A DNA stretch of 64,000 nt from Clavelina lepadiformis (GCF_947623445.1 NC_135245.1:17057501-17121500), one strand, 5' to 3'. Positions 48,287-60,505 are shown, counted from the first letter of the stretch. Translations and numbers: made by a program. Notes: a model not told the origin generated them from the sequence alone.

Positions 48287-49805
48287 GTTTACTGTTCCTT
48301 TATTTCTGCAAAGATATTAAACGTACTGGTCACATCTATCGACATTTACTTAAAACTTAAAAACTTTGTTTCTTGGACAACAGTAATACGTCCTAAGTTA
48401 AAAAAAAGAAACTCAACAAAGGTTTTCCCAACCAGTCCACTTCCTGTCAGCCGTTATGCTGTCCTACTGTTCTGCGAATGACTGCAGCATTTCAAAAGGT
48501 TTTCATGAAATACCAACTTCATCGCTTTTACTGGTAAGCTATAGCGCTTAAATGATTGCATAAACGTGGACTGTAAATAAATGTCACTAAATCAACATGG
48601 ATGTTGACCCAAGTTTTAAAGGTAATCCGATACGATGTTGCAGTAAATCTTAATGTTAAAATGGGTTCTAGATTTAACGTAATAGCGCCAAAGTAACAGT
48701 TATGTTGCCTCAGAATTATATACTTTCATATCGCTGGCAGGGAAACTTATTTCTAACAGATGCTGCTTATAAGTTTTTGTCGTATTTGTGTGGAGCCATT
48801 TCAGCCAGATCGATATCTTGTTACATATTACATGCAGTTACACAGTCGCTCGACAATATAAAGTAAGGCCAAGATATAAAATAAAACCTTAAAAAAATAA
48901 AGTATTAATAAAGTATTGTGCTGGTCCTCTTGCTTAAATTAACATTCAGAAACAGCCTGTAGCCGACTGCCAACTGCCCACGTCGTTTAATAATGCCAAT
49001 ACATCGGATGACCCTACAAATCCATTACAAACTTGATTCTGAATTCGAATGCTAGGACAAAATTACATTTTGAGTTCGTTTCATCAAATGAAGCATGAAA
49101 CTTGTCATTTTCTTCATTGCATTCTGAATGTTAAGTTGAACTTTTTAAGTGTTGTTCTTGTAGCAGACATTTCTTGCAATAAACAAAATGACTTTTCAAT
49201 GAGCAACATTAAATACTTTGTAAACTAGATTAAAAACCCAAAAAGAATTGAATCCACATACCATTTGATAAAACATAAATGAATAAAGCAATACTGCGAA
49301 TTTTATATATACCTACAATTAAGTTTTAATATCCTTTAAATTTTACAAGCAAGCAGTAAGCATTTATAATTCCTTTTCAAAAACACGCCAGACCTATCGG
49401 GGAAACGGACATTGTATTATTGACATTGACTTCTCCATATAAATCATATAAGTTTATTTATTGTTTCAGATAAAGAGATGACATGCAAAATATAGTTAGC
49501 ATGTGTAAATTCTGTCTGTTCGCTTTACTATAGATTCTACAAACATTTGCCATAGACTCTTCTTATTAATCAGTAAACAGTAGTCACTCGTATAACAAAG
49601 TTGAAAAGGAGCTCATCTACCGCAGTTGGTCACATAAACTGGTCGAAGGAATCAGTGCAACGATATTAATTTGCATGTTTTAGTTTATTTAAATTCTGGC
49701 AATGAGTTTTAGAAGTTTTTGTTTAAAAAGTTGCAATCACAATTCTCACACTTTTACACTAATTCTGGCTGTTAATGTTTTAATTGAAAAATCTAAATGA
49801 TAATT
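48287..49805. repeat. Shortened spacer of array unit 6
   Basis: Only about 1.5 kb. The standard spacer runs to about 49370 and then jumps straight to the standard 3' flank (CAGACCTATCGGGGAAACGG onward), skipping the exon-1 remnant and long 5'-flank block of units 1 and 5. This deletion brings ST-7 and ST-8 close together. Confidence 0.65.
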
Positions 49806-51074
49806 TCAAACTTGCCCAAAATTCAACAGTTTATACAAATTGTTAAAACTCAGATAAGGCCAAAATCTGTAAAACTTGTAAACTCCAAATACCCCAAGTC
49901 CTGCAAGAAGACTTATGATAACAAATGCTTCCTTCACCATCCTTTGCATCACCGGATGCTTTTGCATCAATTCATCAAACAGTTTCCCACCAATATTGGC
50001 ATGAAGAAACTGTTTATCCGGCACTGGCTTATCAAGGAATTTACACAGCGGTTCCCAACCTTCCTTCACGTTGTACACTAGTAGTTTGTCTTTTGGAGCG
50101 TTCTTAACGAATGCAGCAACAAGTTATAAAGATGAAATTTTTATTGGGCTTGCAATACTTTGAAGCTCAATTATTGATTATTATAAATTAAGTACTCTTC
50201 GTATTAAAAAGTTTCAGTAACTAACTCACAAAAGTATTTAACGAATACATCGCTTATTTCTTCTCCACTAATTCATAATTCTACATTCAACAACAGTACC
50301 TGAATGACATCAGCGTAATCCTGACGATACAGTCTCCTCATAACCATTTCGTTCACTGGAAGTCTCCAGTAGAAAGTGCTAGGATTGCTTATTGAAGTCG
50401 CCAATACAACTTCCTCTACAATTGTAACACACAACAAATCCCTAAAAACTCTACAAAGCTTTTCTTGTACGTTAAAGTTTAAGACATACATTTAATATCT
50501 TAATATGTAGCAATTAGCAATAGCATTTATAAAACACGATTTAACAGATAACCGAAGCAGTTAGACTTTCCAAAAGTAACAAAGTATGCAAAATAATTAT
50601 ACTCATTTTTCCTATTAATGCTCCCAATTTTCGACCCAATGGCGAGTATACAAATATTAGACGAAAAATTGTATTTTTCTCCATTTCTTCAGTTTGTTTG
50701 CGATAGCTCGGAAACCAGGAATCTTCCTCTCTGGCTGTAAAAACGATCTAAATCATCAAAAATTGTTAGTATAAGATTATGTATGTATTTGATAATAAGT
50801 TACTAAACACACAAGTTTCAACCTTGGCGTCTGGAAATGCCTCATGAATTTCCTTCCAGAAAAAATAAACAGGAGTGTCGATTGTTGCATCGACATCTTT
50901 ATACATCCTCTTGAAATCATCCACTGATCCTCCTTCTGTTAAAATTTTGTTCCAGTCTTTTCCCAAGTACCAAAAGTTTTCCACAAAATCATAAACTTCA
51001 TATCCGAGCTCCGTGAGAGCTATGTGCATCGATTTTGTTCCAGTTTTTGCGAAACCGGCAACTATAACTTTCAT
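49806..51074 (-). CDS. Putative sulfotransferase ST-8
   Basis: Exons 50823-51074, 50603-50747, 50300-50415 and 49806-50102 give 269 residues. It is the 5'-most member on the coding strand. Exons 3 and 4 are of the ST-2 type. The last acceptor is AAG instead of the TAG seen in every other copy, a weaker but legal site. One change in exon 1 (ALTELGY for ALRELGY) and one in exon 4 (QFLHANIGG for QFPHANIGG) touch otherwise invariant positions. No stop. Confidence 0.86.
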
Positions 51075-53116
51075 GTTTACTGTTCCCTTATTTCTGCAAA
51101 GATATTAAATGTGCTGGTCACATCCATCCTAATTTACTTAAAACTTAAAAACGTTTTTGTTTCTTTGACAACAGTTATACGTCCAAAATTTAAAACAAAT
51201 AAGTAACTCAACAAATGTTTTTCCAACCAGTCCACTTCGTGTCAGCTGTTATGCTGTCTTGCTGTTTGGCGTATGACTGCAGCATTTCAAAAGGTTTTCA
51301 TGAAATACCAACTTCATCGCTTTTACTGGTAAGCTATAGCCCCTAAATGTGTGCATAAACGTGGACTGTAAATAAACGTCACTAAATCAACATGGATGTT
51401 GACCTAAGTTTTAAAGGTAATCCGATACGATGTTGCAGTATATCTTAATGTTAGAATGAAATCTACATTTGTACGTAACAGCGTCGATCATAGTAACAGT
51501 TATGCTGTCTCCGAATTTATGCTTTCATATCTCTTTATAAGGAATTTTAATCTTCATCAGGAAACTCAGTTCGAACAGCTGCTGCAAAAAAGTTTTTTGA
51601 AATGATTTCGAAAATTTTGTTATTTTGAAAATGTTTTTGTTTTTAGAAAAGCTCAAGTTATCCTCTCATCTCCTTTTGGTGAGTAATTTTGTTCCAATAA
51701 TCTTTTAAGCATGAGAAAAGTTTTCCACAAAATCACAACCTTCATATCCGAGCAACCAGAGAGTTATGTGCATCGTGTTTTTTTCAGTTTTTGATAAGCC
51801 GGCAACTATAACTTTCATCTCTGTTTTCTCTATACGGCTCTGTTGTTTCTGCAAATATACTGTTTGTTATTTTTTAGTTACAGCAATGTACAGCTATTCA
51901 GCCATTTTGTGCGAATTTTAATCAATGAATAACAGTTTAATATTAGTGAAACCCGGCATCGTTGTTAAAGTTACGATAATTCATCATGCTGTAATAACCA
52001 ATATGTCCTAAAATTTGCACTTAGTGTAAGTTTGTTTGAAAAACAGCTGACAAACATATGGCTTCCTTTGATTGAAGCATGATCAATTTCGGGAAGAAAT
52101 TTCTCCGGGAAAGTCAAGTAAAATTTGCACCCAAAACATTGAATTTCATTGCGTTCAGGCAAGTATCTTGAAGCATGTTGATTGAAGTCTTGAAGCCACC
52201 ATGCAGGTGATGTAAAAATCAAGTCGGCCGATGAAAAGTAAATCCAAGAGCTATCCATACAACCGGCAATAGTAGTTACAAGTATAATCTGCTGTGTAGC
52301 GACGCAAGATTTGTTGTAACTAACTCACTGCACTTTGGTTCCAGTTTACAAATGCTATAGTAAGTAAAAACTTGAAAGAAATCAACAACTTCCAGTCTAA
52401 CACGTATGAGGTTTTTTTTAAGCAGAAGCGTTCTGAAAGTGCACAAAATTTAGCAACGCAAATGCATTTTTGATAAGTTGAATATGTTAAAGTACTGTAT
52501 ATTATAAGTAGACAACCAAATGCGGCGAACAAACTGGCATAGTTCTAGCCTCCATCATACAATGTTGAAAGCATATTTGTACGTCCCTTTATAACGATTT
52601 TTATTGCTGAGATACATCCACTGTGGTCTTTCACTAAATAATTTCTTAACATTTAAAATAGACCTGCTATGTGCTTTGCTGCATATGGAAGATTTATGAT
52701 TTATGATTTTTTTTGTTTAAAACATCTTTGGTTAAGTTAAAGAGTATTTACCTTTCCTTAGCCTGCTGTTATTACTTACTATTACTATTTATATTTTCAG
52801 TTTTTGCTATTATGCTGGTTGTTACCCTTTGTTCAAATTTTTTTATAATGATACTGCAAGCTTTTTAGTATAGCATGACAGGACATAGACTGATAAACGA
52901 CGATTTGCAACAAATGAAAACGAGTTAAATTAGCAGCATGATCAACATTGCCTTTTCGTCAATTATTTATATGCGTGTAGAAGAAATTTCAACATTAATA
53001 CATTATTTTTTGTTTATTCTCCAATGCAACGAATAATTATGCAGCGTATATGAAACCTTTTTTTAATACACATTGTTTGGTTATTCTGTACATGCACATC
53101 ATCCCGCCGCTTTATT
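51075..53116. other. Array edge and spacer before the lysozyme gene
   Basis: Standard array spacer persists to about 51480 and then decays. A degenerate exon-1 piece lies at 51713-51818. A 95-codon minus-strand frame at 51971-52258 begins MDSSWIYFSSADL and shares a short DNA stretch with array spacers (GAAGCATGATC at 52073-52083, compare 23699-23707); no family is recognised and I do not call it a gene. Nothing else is supported. Confidence 0.45.
51713..51818 (-). pseudogene. Sulfotransferase exon-1 remnant (c), badly decayed
   Basis: From ATG 51818 the first residues MKVIVAG are kept, followed by an altered loop and a recognisable LGYE and DFVENFS. Several substitutions and no downstream exons. 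It marks the former upstream edge of the array. Confidence 0.65.
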
Positions 53117-56100
53117 TCAATAACCTTGCGTGCGGTAATACTTAGCACGTGCTATGACGTCGTTGGAATAGTCGTTACCAGTGGTTCCAATGTCTAGTCT
53201 TGCCCAGTTTCGAACATCGCCTAGCCCGAAATTGTAGGCAGCCACGCCTCCCTGTAGCTGCCGTGCTCTGGTCCAGCTTGGGAATTTAGCCTGAACCTTT
53301 CGGATGTTGCTTATCAGAATTTCTGTGCCATGTCTTATATGTTCTTCTGAATAAGGGCCGCCTTTAAGACGATGATGATGACGCTTGTCAACCTGGTAAA
53401 ACATTTGGTATTTAAGTTGAAGTATTAAAATGTGGACAGTATTTCTCAGATAAATACAAAACACTTGATTAGCACTTGTAACTAACATGTCAACCATCCC
53501 CCATTTTACCTGCATAAGTCCGTAGCCATTCCCGTGATCTCCGAAACCCTTGCTATCAAGCGCTGCTCCCGCTCGACTTTCACGACTAATTATTGCTGTG
53601 TATGAATGATCTGTTCATGTTTCTTTATGATAGGCATGATTATGTATAAGTTATTTGGAACGATACCCGCTTTCATTCTTGTACATTTATGTATTTTTTC
53701 ATTGTTTAAACGATTTTTAAATCAGTCAACTTTACCAGCAATAATAGCTCCATCAAAATTTAAATCGTTTGCTACTTTTGCGATCAGGTTCTTGTACTGT
53801 TTCATTCTCATTAAGTCGGTGTTTGCCAGTTTTTCGGAAGCTCTGACACCTTTCATAAAAAAGGGCCAAGCTTAGATAAACATCTCCACAAAAGATTGTA
53901 AAGCAATTTCATTACCACTGCTTCTAGCTGCCAAGATTACAAGTTTGCATATTTTTCCTGCTACTTTACCTGCATAATCTAATCGATCTTGCCGAGCAGT
54001 TCTTTGTGACGCTCCTGTTGGATTTAAGTTAGCGATGTCGCCAAGAGTGCAGGAGATACACTGCCCTCCGCCTGTAAAGTTAACAATTAGCTCTAAGCTT
54101 TAAAAAAAACTACCAAGTGCAAGATGCTTATTACTCATACCTGATGGAGTTGATGATGCAATGCAACATCGCCTGGAGCTGGGTCCACCACAGAGTCCAG
54201 AAAGATAGCTTCCAGGACAATGAATGCTATCAAGTTGACATTGTCCTCCTCGGACCGTGCATTGGCTATCACTGGCACCTAACAGCCAATGATTAAATTA
54301 TGAATACAAGAAGGGCTATAGGAAGACTATAAAATTAGTATGTGCAAAAGTCACGCTAAATTCTTCAGTCCAGGAAACTTCCCGCTCTTACGGCTCGTCA
54401 CATAACCATGTCTGCTTTTCTAACTTTTAATAACATTCACTCGAACATGTGTAGAATAAAAACAACGTTCTTCATTATCCGTCAATAAAAACACCACTCC
54501 TTCCAACACAAACCCAAAACTTAAAATAAAACCAAATTCCCATCACCACGGCGAAGTTTACCGTAATTAATAGCGAGATAAGGAATCGTGGGCAACGTAG
54601 CCTGCCTTGGTAAGGAGTTGTATTGGGAAGGGCGTAAAACGTGTAAGGTACGTGTATTTAAAACTTACTAAAATAAAAACAATCAAAAGAAGCACAAGTG
54701 GCACAAAATATTCGTACTAAACAATACGAAGTCAGACACCGTGGGTGAAACATTTCTGAATATACATCTAAAACAAATCTGTAGTGATGTAAAACAATAG
54801 TGCGTTGTTAAACTACAACACGCCTGCTATTATACAACATACGTGAAACTTTGTGACACAAAATCTATATATAGCCTACTTGATGGAGTTGATGATGCAA
54901 TGCAACATCGCCTGGAGCTGGGTCCACCACAGAGTCCAGAAAGATAGCTTCCACGACAATGAATGCTATCAAGTTGACATTTACCTCCTCGGACCGTGCA
55001 TTGGCTATCACTGGCACCTAACAGCCATTGATTAATTTATGAATACGAGAAGGGCTATTGGAAGATCACAAAACCAGCAATTGCAAAATGCTGATATATA
55101 CTTGAAGGAGTTGACGCTTCAACACAGCATTGCCTCGTAGTAGGTCCGCCACAGAGTCCAGAATGATAGCTCCCACGACAAAAATTGCTGTTATGTTGAC
55201 ATTTTCCTTCTCGATTCGTCCACGGACCATCACTGGCTTTCCACCGGTTTTCGCGAATGACGCCTACAAAGAAATGATTGAATCATAAATACAAGAACTG
55301 TTTCAGAGGGGATTTCTTTCTCAAGCAATCCCGAACGTTTTCTGAACAATATCTAAATGTAAGATTATTTAAAGACGCATACGGAACATAATAATACATT
55401 AAGTGCAAATGCGCTGTGAATTTTTGTATCCTTACATGGAGTCGAAGCGCATCTGAAGCAGCATCTCCGGTTGGAATCGCCTCTGCACAAGTTTCTTCTC
55501 ACGCCATTCGTGCAGATGTTATATCTCCAATCCACGCATTTGCCACCGAGCCTTTTGCACGAGGTATCGGTGTTTCCCACAACTATATATACCGAAAAAA
55601 GTTTGATTTATTGTTTATTCGAAATCTTAAAAAACAGATTCCCCTTTATTCAACTTAAAACTGCTAAAAACGGATGTTTTTCTATGCATTTCGCCCATTT
55701 AATCCGGAAACTCCGCAATCCGATCTGGGCGCAATAATATAGACACGGTTATGTAACTAAACAGAAATAAACACCCGCTAGTCTGGATTATGAAAAGTGT
55801 TGCATATTTATACGTCAAGTTTTCATATTTTTTACACTTATATGTTCGTTTTTGGTCCAGCCATTAACCAATTTTACTTCACTTAAAGCCGACTGACTTG
55901 GATGCACATAGATTTATAACAGCTATTTTCTGTGTTTCAATGGACAGTATAGTCATATGTAATGCACCCTATATCACTCGTATATTGATTCAATACAGAA
56001 AACAAACAAGCAAAAGCATATAATTGTTTTGTTTCGTAAAGCTGATAGTTTCTCTCAGGCGGCAAGTTTATCTATATACATATTCCTTTTCAAGTGTCGA

Positions 56101-56520
56101 TCAAGACAGTCAGTTCTGTTTTATTCAGTTTATCCTATCGCTTTGTAATGAAATGCACTGCAACAATATTTCGGTTAAATCTGGATACTTATTCACATGT
56201 AAATCTACATTTTTCGACGAAACAAAATGATCCGACTTAGGAAATCTCATTGTATACGCTCGGAAATAGTTTTGATGGTAAAATTTAGAATTGCCTTTTT
56301 AGAGATCGTGGTAATCTGTAATCTATTTTATCCCAATAGCCTACACAAATGTAATTATACGGTATACAATTGTGATCTGAACAAAACTTCTAACGATAAA
56401 ACTTAACGCGTCAGCCAAGAAGCACAAATTGATTAACATGTTAATACACATTAACATGTTACTCATCTTACCAAATATCGCAGCACAGAAAACCATAACA
56501 TACACCGGATGAAATTCCAT
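53117..56520 (-). CDS. Goose-type lysozyme with four N-terminal defensin-like domains
   Basis: Nine exons join to 1,212 nt (403 residues): 56472-56520, 55436-55582, 55102-55263, 54880-55017, 54141-54278, 53970-54071, 53736-53849, 53510-53595 and 53117-53392. All use GT-AG ends and compatible phases. Exon 1 encodes a signal peptide ([16 protein letters not shown]). Exons 2-5, all phase 1-1, each encode a cysteine-rich domain whose full form is C-x6-C-x6-C-x8-C-x7-CC, close to beta-defensin spacing. Exons 6-9 are a complete g-type lysozyme domain: [12 protein letters not shown] start, ISRESRAG with the catalytic Glu, [17 protein letters not shown] with the two conserved Asp, and GGVAAYNFG. The family hydrolyses peptidoglycan, so a secreted antibacterial or digestive enzyme is likely. 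The domains may target cell walls or act alone; that is inference. An AATAAA directly follows the stop. Ordinary g-lysozymes are about 200 residues, so half of this protein is added modules. Confidence 0.85.
54141..55263 (-). repeat. Tandemly duplicated defensin-like exons
   Basis: Exons 54141-54278 and 54880-55017 are almost identical, including about 40 bp of the upstream intron, with a 739-bp period. Exon 55102-55263 is an older paralogue sharing the CRGSYxSGLCGGP core and flanking intron similarity. Uniform phase 1-1 boundaries mean each duplication keeps the frame. Confidence 0.85.
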
Positions 56521-58666
56521 CGTGTTGATTCCACAAGAGACTTCAAACACTCACCTTTACACCTGAAAGCTAAATGCCGTATAGCCTACCTGTCGCTTAG
56601 ATAACGATAAGCCAGGCATGGTACATGCCTCAGGCAAAAATACAAAAATATTTTTCTTTTTAGGCAGCACTTCCTTAATCGCTAAGGCTTAAATGTTACA
56701 GAAATTGAAATGCGTCAGATTTTAGTACTCGGTTGTTATATGCAAAACCGCTTCCTGCAGTCTGCAAAATTGAAGGGCTTAATTTCTGATGGCTTGTGTA
56801 CATATTATACAGTTGTGGGCAGAATTGCAAAATCGTCATTAGACAGTAGCCAATGCAATCAGTGAAAGTTATTCTTGCTTGAAGCTTGTTGAATAAAATT
56901 ATTATTTTCGCAAATGACTTGCTCAAATTCTTTATAAAACGTTTCATGCAAAGCATTAATAGCTGCCTGATAACTTCTGTTTGGATTTATTTCGGTTCTT
57001 CATGAATAATGTTGTTTATGACGGAAAAAAATGAACTGGCGTTATATATTCTATTAGGTACTTTAGAGATTATACAATTGGCTTGTAAAAATGGTCATTC
57101 TAAAGGTTTTGAAAGATATTGCGATTCTCACCTCATGCAACTTTTTTTCGAAAACCTTTCGTTTTTTTTTCACTTTCACTTCACTTCACAAATTGGTTTA
57201 TCCCCGACATTTATATGTCATAGTGAGGTTGGGCCACCCAGAAGTATCAATACCTCAAGTTCTGCAACAATGTTCTCTGGTTGTAATATGTCATCTACAT
57301 TCTACAGCGTGGAGAAAATTTCACAAAACGCAAGGTGTATTTTAACAAGTTTCCCTTATATGATGCAGTTTATACGAAGTAACATTATTCAAAGATCTAC
57401 TCTCGCTGAATTTCCAAGATTTGGAGTTTAAAAATTTGGAGAAATTTGGAGTATAGAAACATTAGGAGCTTCTTAACTTGACTGGTTGCACCCGTTTGTA
57501 AAAGGTTGACCTGGACATACAAAGAGAACCACATTGTCTTTGCACTCTAGGTAGGTTTTCACATGGTTTTACATTCTCTCACAACAAAAATCTTATCACC
57601 TCTATTGTTTTGAACATGAGGTGTCTGTTAACCTATATAGAGGTCATTTTAATTTTCGTCACACCTGCAGTGATCTAAAACTAAAAATGAATTTCAATTT
57701 CAGTCTAATATAGCTGCAAAAATAACAACCTTTCTTGTTCAGTATTATTTTTATGTCATCGAAATGAGATTAGCAACTTGTTGAAAATTAAAAAAAAATA
57801 AAATCAAATAAAAAAATTGTTTCCAAAAAACTTCAAAACCTGAAATTTAAAAAAACAAAAAATAAGATAAAACTTGAAACTTTAAAAACTGACGTCCCTG
57901 AAGCTATAACTTAATCCAAATTCTTCAAAACAAGTTAACTATAAAGGTTACATTTTTTGTAAGTTAAACTGTTACATGTGAATACTCGTATATAGCCCAC
58001 GAAACGCTCTATGTTTGTATTTTGGTGGTGGTACTCTATGGTGTTTTTATTAGAAATAAGATTGCAAGTTCAACACTACATTTATAGCCTACTCTTTTGC
58101 AATTCTTATTTTTTTTAAACTTTTTGTTTAATCTTAGTACATTAATGTTTTTAAAATTTCGAAAATTCAGGAAAAATTATTTGTTTTCGTTCAAGGTTAT
58201 TATATTTTGTTTCTGTTGTTGTTGATTTATTCAAACTATAGGAGATTAATTTATTTATTAACTTCGTAAAAAAGTTTGAATTGCGAATAAGTAAAAGGCA
58301 ACCGGTAACTAACTTTTCGCAGGTCAAGACATATTAATTCTAAAATTGCCTCAAATTTAACCCTTGGCTGTGAGAAGACATTTAAGCAATCTATAAGCTG
58401 AACAATAATTGCATTTAGCAAGCTGAAGTTTTAAACGAAACATGACTCATATTGTGTACATTCTTTTACTTACATAAGACCATGAACCTATTTATGTATC
58501 TACAACTTAAACATTCTAGACTAAGCGTTGAATTTTCACACTGCAGTTAATGTTTCTCTTGATTATAGTATAGACTATAGATCATCACAATAACAGATAC
58601 ACAAAAATGATGTTATTAAACTGCTCAAGAGGCCCAAGTGATGGCAAAGCTTTAAAAATTTCGGTT
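56521..58666. other. Spacer between lysozyme and lectin B
   Basis: Should hold the lysozyme promoter and the 3' UTR of lectin B. A 140-codon plus-strand frame at 57009-57431 has biased composition, no recognised motif and no support from splice sites, so I leave it uncalled. An A-rich run lies at 57786-57870. Confidence 0.45.
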
Positions 58667-60505
58667 TTAAGTAAAGCTGAACAACCTTTCGCATAAAGCG
58701 TTACGAAGAACAAAACAGAAATCGTCATCGGCTTTAGGATCCGGAACATTCCTCAGAGTTCCGCAGTTTTGGTTTCCATTCAAATTATCGGGTTGATTTG
58801 TAAACCAATGCACGTTTTCAGGAGTAGCCGCTGTCCCATCCACCCACTTCCAAACTCCTTCTTGTTGAGCGTCAGTAAGCCCTATCCAAGGTGATCTGGA
58901 TGTTCCAGATGGCAATATGGCCTGCAAGAGTGACCTGCGGGTGGAAAGGGTATTGTCTACAATCTACATTATGTTTGTATTCAATTTTACTTCGTGGAAA
59001 AGACTAAACGCAAATTCAATTTGCAAACGCGGAAAAGGTACTTTTGTGATCCTTGCAACGTATAACAGCATACGAAATTGGATGCTTGTGTGAATTATTA
59101 TATACAGATTAGTTATAAATAACTGCAACCCGAATCACACAACAATCAAGCGAACAATGTTTAACGGTCGCAGTTTATTATTTCTAAAAACGTCAACCTG
59201 GCAAATGAGCGAAGCAAAAAGCAAAACGAGTTTAAAACTCAACTTTAAACCGTACTTTATCATGAACAATTGTTTCCCATTCTTTTTTATAACAAAGATT
59301 ACCAAACAATATTTTCCTAGAATTTCATACAATCGAGCATGATTGTATGTGCCAACCAGAGAACCATGTTTACTGAGATAGAGAGAAGAAGCGAAGAGAA
59401 GAGAAGAAGAGAAGAGAAGAGTGTTTGAGAGAAAAAAAGCCGGAAAGAAAAAAAAATGATGTAAAATGTTTCTCTCTTACCAGCTAATTTAAAATCTAAA
59501 TCTAACTTTGGATCTTTTTTTAATATTTTATGTCTGCTGCCCACCGGAAATCACCAGCACGCTTGTAAAGGTTGTTATTTAAAGGTTTGTTAAACTTTGT
59601 AGATTTTCAAACACGATTTTAATATGCTGCATAATTAATATGCAATTATAAACATATGTTCTGCAACTTTCCGGTTAGATATATTTGACACAAAATGTTA
59701 TAAAATAATTATAAGTGAAGCGTCTGTAATTTATATGTAAGTTCTTAAAACAATGAACTTAAGTATAAACATTAAGAGGAAACTTATTAATACGTTCACT
59801 GTCCAGTAAGTTCATGTTTTTTGCAAATATAATGAACTTGCAAAATATCTTATTCTGTTCAAACATTGACACCTTAATGTGTTGAACTTAGGCCCTTAAA
59901 GCAAAACGCCAATACATGTAAACGTACTGTCGTGTGTTAAGATCTTTCATTCCGTTCACCGCCAAATCACCTCCCATACTTGTGCAGATATCACGACTTG
60001 CTTGCCAGTTTTGCTCCGTTGTTGCAAGGAAGTATTGGTAGCCGTTGGTCACCATCATAGGTATCCATTTTAGGTCTGGAATTCAAAAACAGAATGTTTG
60101 TTCAAATGTTTTTGATGTAATAGAACAAAGTTATAACTCACAATAGTTAATGAACCGCAAAACAAAAAATGTAAGTATATAGCGAATGTATTATAAATAT
60201 ACGTGTTCTCACCATTCTTTATACTTAAAATGTCAGCCTGTATTTGTTGAATTACCTCTGGACTGGCACCATCAATTCCTGGATTGCCCTGAAAAAGTAA
60301 GAATAAGTTAAACGATGATAAACTTTGCTTTTATTGCAACAGCAAAAATTATAAAAAGTTAAACCATTTCTCCTTTGGCTCCCATTTCTCCTTTGTCTCC
60401 CATTTCTCCTTTGTCTCCTTTAACTCCGCACTTTCTAAATAAACCGCAGAACTGGCTCTCCACCGCGACGGTCCCCACCAGCATAAGGATGATGACAGAC
60501 TTCAT
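58667..60505 (-). CDS. Collectin-like C-type lectin, gene B
   Basis: Exons 60365-60505, 60213-60288, 59928-60075 and 58667-58934 (phases 0, 1, 2) give 210 residues. After a signal peptide (KSVIILMLVGTVAVES) two cysteines flank GLFRK. About nine collagen triplets follow (GVKGDKGEMGDKGEMGAKGE, then continuing across the exon join as GNPGIDG), then a short helical neck and the lectin domain. WIGLTD, WKWVDG, the QPD motif followed by NLNGNQNCG, and DDDFC with CERLF mark the ligand and disulfide positions. It likely trimerises through the collagen and neck, is secreted and binds glycans. Exon 2 is 76 nt, exactly as in gene A, so the two are paralogues split by the sulfotransferase and lysozyme genes. 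The GDKGEM repeats are DNA-level repeats too. The first exon has a TATATAAAA-like box about 195 bp upstream of the ATG. Confidence 0.87.
58935..59927. other. Last intron of lectin B, with purine-rich tract
   Basis: A 993-bp intron without coding signal. Bases 59374-59447 are almost pure GA on the plus strand (GAAGAGAAGAGAAGAAGAGA and similar), a strand-asymmetric low-complexity tract. Confidence 0.65.

Noticed and set aside
51971-52258. 95-codon minus-strand ORF with several Trp and Cys
   Set aside because: No family recognised, no clear exon partners; part of it is related to non-coding array spacer DNA.
57009-57431. 140-codon plus-strand ORF
   Set aside because: Low-complexity Phe/Ser-rich composition, no recognised domain, no splice or repeat support; chance length in this composition is plausible.
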